From the NCBI RefSeq assembly GCF_000739915.1, contig NZ_BBJT01000006.1, forward strand, positions 186,001 through 250,000: a stretch of DNA of 64,000 nucleotides, given 5' to 3'. The notes beneath the pieces were generated by a model. The model was not told the DNA's origin. It saw only the letters and a program-made list of their open reading frames with translations, and did no database searches. The translations under genes were made by a program, and so were the position numbers. Source of the DNA: Paenibacillus chitinolyticus NBRC 15660. GTDB lineage: Bacteria > Bacillota > Bacilli > Paenibacillales > NBRC-103111. Every line of letters starts with the position of its first letter. Position 1 is the first letter of the stretch. Positions 62,941-64,000 of the stretch are shown piece by piece.

Positions 62941-64000
62941 TTAGTTATACAACGGGCCGAAGTTAGCGCACGCGCGGAAGTCCGCCGCTTCTTCATCCCG
63001 GGTCCCGAACGAACTCCATACGCGCGGCCGGAATATATTCTTCTCATCGACATTGTGCATGGAGACGGGAATTCTCAGCATCGCCGCCAGCGTAATGAGA
63101 TCGGCCCCGATGTGCCCGTAAGAGATGGAGCCGTGATTGGAGCCCCAGTTGTCCATCACCGAATACACGTCGCGGAACGAGCCCTCTCCCGTCAGAATCG
63201 GCGCGAACCAGGTCGTCGGCCACGTGGGATCGGTCCGCTTATCCAGCGCGTCGTGCACGTGGTCCGGCAGATCGACGGTGTAGCCCTCGGCAAGCTGAAG
63301 CACCGGACCGAGACCCTTCACCAGGTTGATCCGGGTCATCGTGACGGGCATCCCGCCCTTCGTCAGGAAGTCTGACGAGTAGCCGCCGCCCCGGAAATAC
63401 TCCACGGCCGCGGGCCGCCAGGACGTTTCGCCGAGGCATTTGTCCACCTCTTCCTCGGTAATCTCCCAATAAGGCTTCATGACGGGCGCGCCGTCCCGGG
63501 ACTGCTGCCCCGTACCGTCCAGTGCCGCCGGGCCGGAATTGATGAGATGGAGAATCCCGTGTTCCGCGGCGCCTTCCAGCGTATAACCCGTCACCCGATT
63601 CACCGATTCGGGGCTCCAGTACGTGCGGACGTCGGCGAAAATTTGGGCGGTGTGCGTCAGAAGGTATCCCATCAGCATCGCTACGCCGTTCAGGCTGTCG
63701 TTCTCGGTAGCCACGAGATAAGGCGCCCTTCTTCCGTTCCAGTCGAAGGAGCTGTTCAGGATCGCTTCCATGAAATCCCCGTTCGGGAAGTGATCCGTCC
63801 AGTGGCGCTGCCCCTGGAAGCCGGACAAAATCGCGTTATGCCCCAGCGCTTCCTCGCCGAAACCAAGTTCGGCCAGCTTCGGATTCCCGGTCATCAGGTC
63901 GCGGACGATCAGCGCCATTTTGACGACGGTTTCCCAGTCCTTGTCTTTACGTTCCCGGGACGTCTGAATGGCTGCAGGATTGTTGTCCGGGCCTTCCTTG
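62941..64000 (-). CDS. fucI: L-fucose isomerase (C-terminal part, cut by window edge)
   Basis: C-terminal 352 residues, open to the right edge. [20 protein letters not shown] with Asn/Asp metal ligands, [14 protein letters not shown] and [16 protein letters not shown] are FucI hallmarks. The enzyme turns L-fucose (and D-arabinose) into L-fuculose (ribulose). First gene of the operon visible here; 26 bases separate it from the kinase. The start lies beyond base 64000. Confidence 0.9.
   Translation of the reverse strand, partial: KEGPDNNPAAIQTSRERKDKDWETVVKMALIVRDLMTGNPKLAELGFGEEALGHNAILSGFQGQRHWTDHFPNGDFMEAILNSSFDWNGRRAPYLVATENDSLNGVAMLMGYLLTHTAQIFADVRTYWSPESVNRVTGYTLEGAAEHGILHLINSGPAALDGTGQQSRDGAPVMKPYWEITEEEVDKCLGETSWRPAAVEYFRGGGYSSDFLTKGGMPVTMTRINLVKGLGPVLQLAEGYTVDLPDHVHDALDKRTDPTWPTTWFAPILTGEGSFRDVYSVMDNWGSNHGSISYGHIGADLITLAAMLRIPVSMHNVDEKNIFRPRVWSSFGTRDEEAADFRACANFGPLYN

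Overview
This window reads as chromosome of a spore-forming Bacillota, most likely Paenibacillus or a close relative. The case rests on moderately high GC, strong AGGAGG-type ribosome binding sites, an alpha/beta small acid-soluble spore protein, a YtaF-type sporulation membrane protein, the Bacilli order polA-mutM-ytaF-coaE, NrdR, a Pst/PhoU phosphate system with PhoP boxes, and very large secreted polysaccharidases (a double GH18 chitinase and a GH81 beta-1,3-glucanase). The assignment comes from sequence features only; no database was searched.

Layout. 1-6.6 kb is ordinary core: selD (cut by the window edge), a KDPG aldolase, a PhnP-like hydrolase, a SufR-like regulator, a YutE/HepT-like protein, a TPR protein and small membrane proteins. 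6.7-20.5 kb is accessory DNA downstream of tRNA-Ala(GGC). Two 94-bp direct repeats with three mismatches (6833-6926 and 19568-19661), each starting in or at a copy of the tRNA 3' end, enclose about 12.7 kb. Inside lie further copies of a structured repeat of about 165 nt, two partial tRNA-Ala copies, a fragment resembling the C-terminus of a large serine recombinase, truncated slipin and GNAT genes, a lactonase-like hydrolase with an HxlR regulator, an SDR lacking its catalytic Tyr, and a tightly coupled five-gene SWIM / repeat protein / MoxR ATPase / DUF5682-like / VWA operon. This operon is the best candidate in the window for an incompletely described system.

20.5-34.4 kb returns to core: Old Yellow Enzyme with a divergent Lrp regulator, a FusB-like EF-G-binding protein, an SDR, azoreductase, nrdR, SASP, lytic transglycosylase, coaE, ytaF, mutM, polA and a HAD protein. 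34.7-41.1 kb is the phosphate block pstS-pstC-pstA-pstB-phoU. It diverges from a chemoreceptor gene, and both sides of the shared intergenic region carry 11-bp-phased PhoP-box-like hexamers. 41.6-50 kb holds the chitinase (with a cre site), an orphan solute-binding lipoprotein, and a GGDEF-EAL protein preceded by a c-di-GMP-I (GEMM) riboswitch with a terminator.

50.3-57.1 kb holds catalase, trhO, a Gfo/Idh/MocA oxidoreductase, a GNAT, a TIR-like protein with an unrecognised C-terminal half in an operon with a 66-aa basic protein (possible antiphage module), and a DinB-like protein. 57.3-64 kb holds the GH81 glucanase with a cre-like site and the 3' part of an L-fucose/rhamnose-type operon (isomerase, FGGY kinase, class II aldolase), cut by the right edge.
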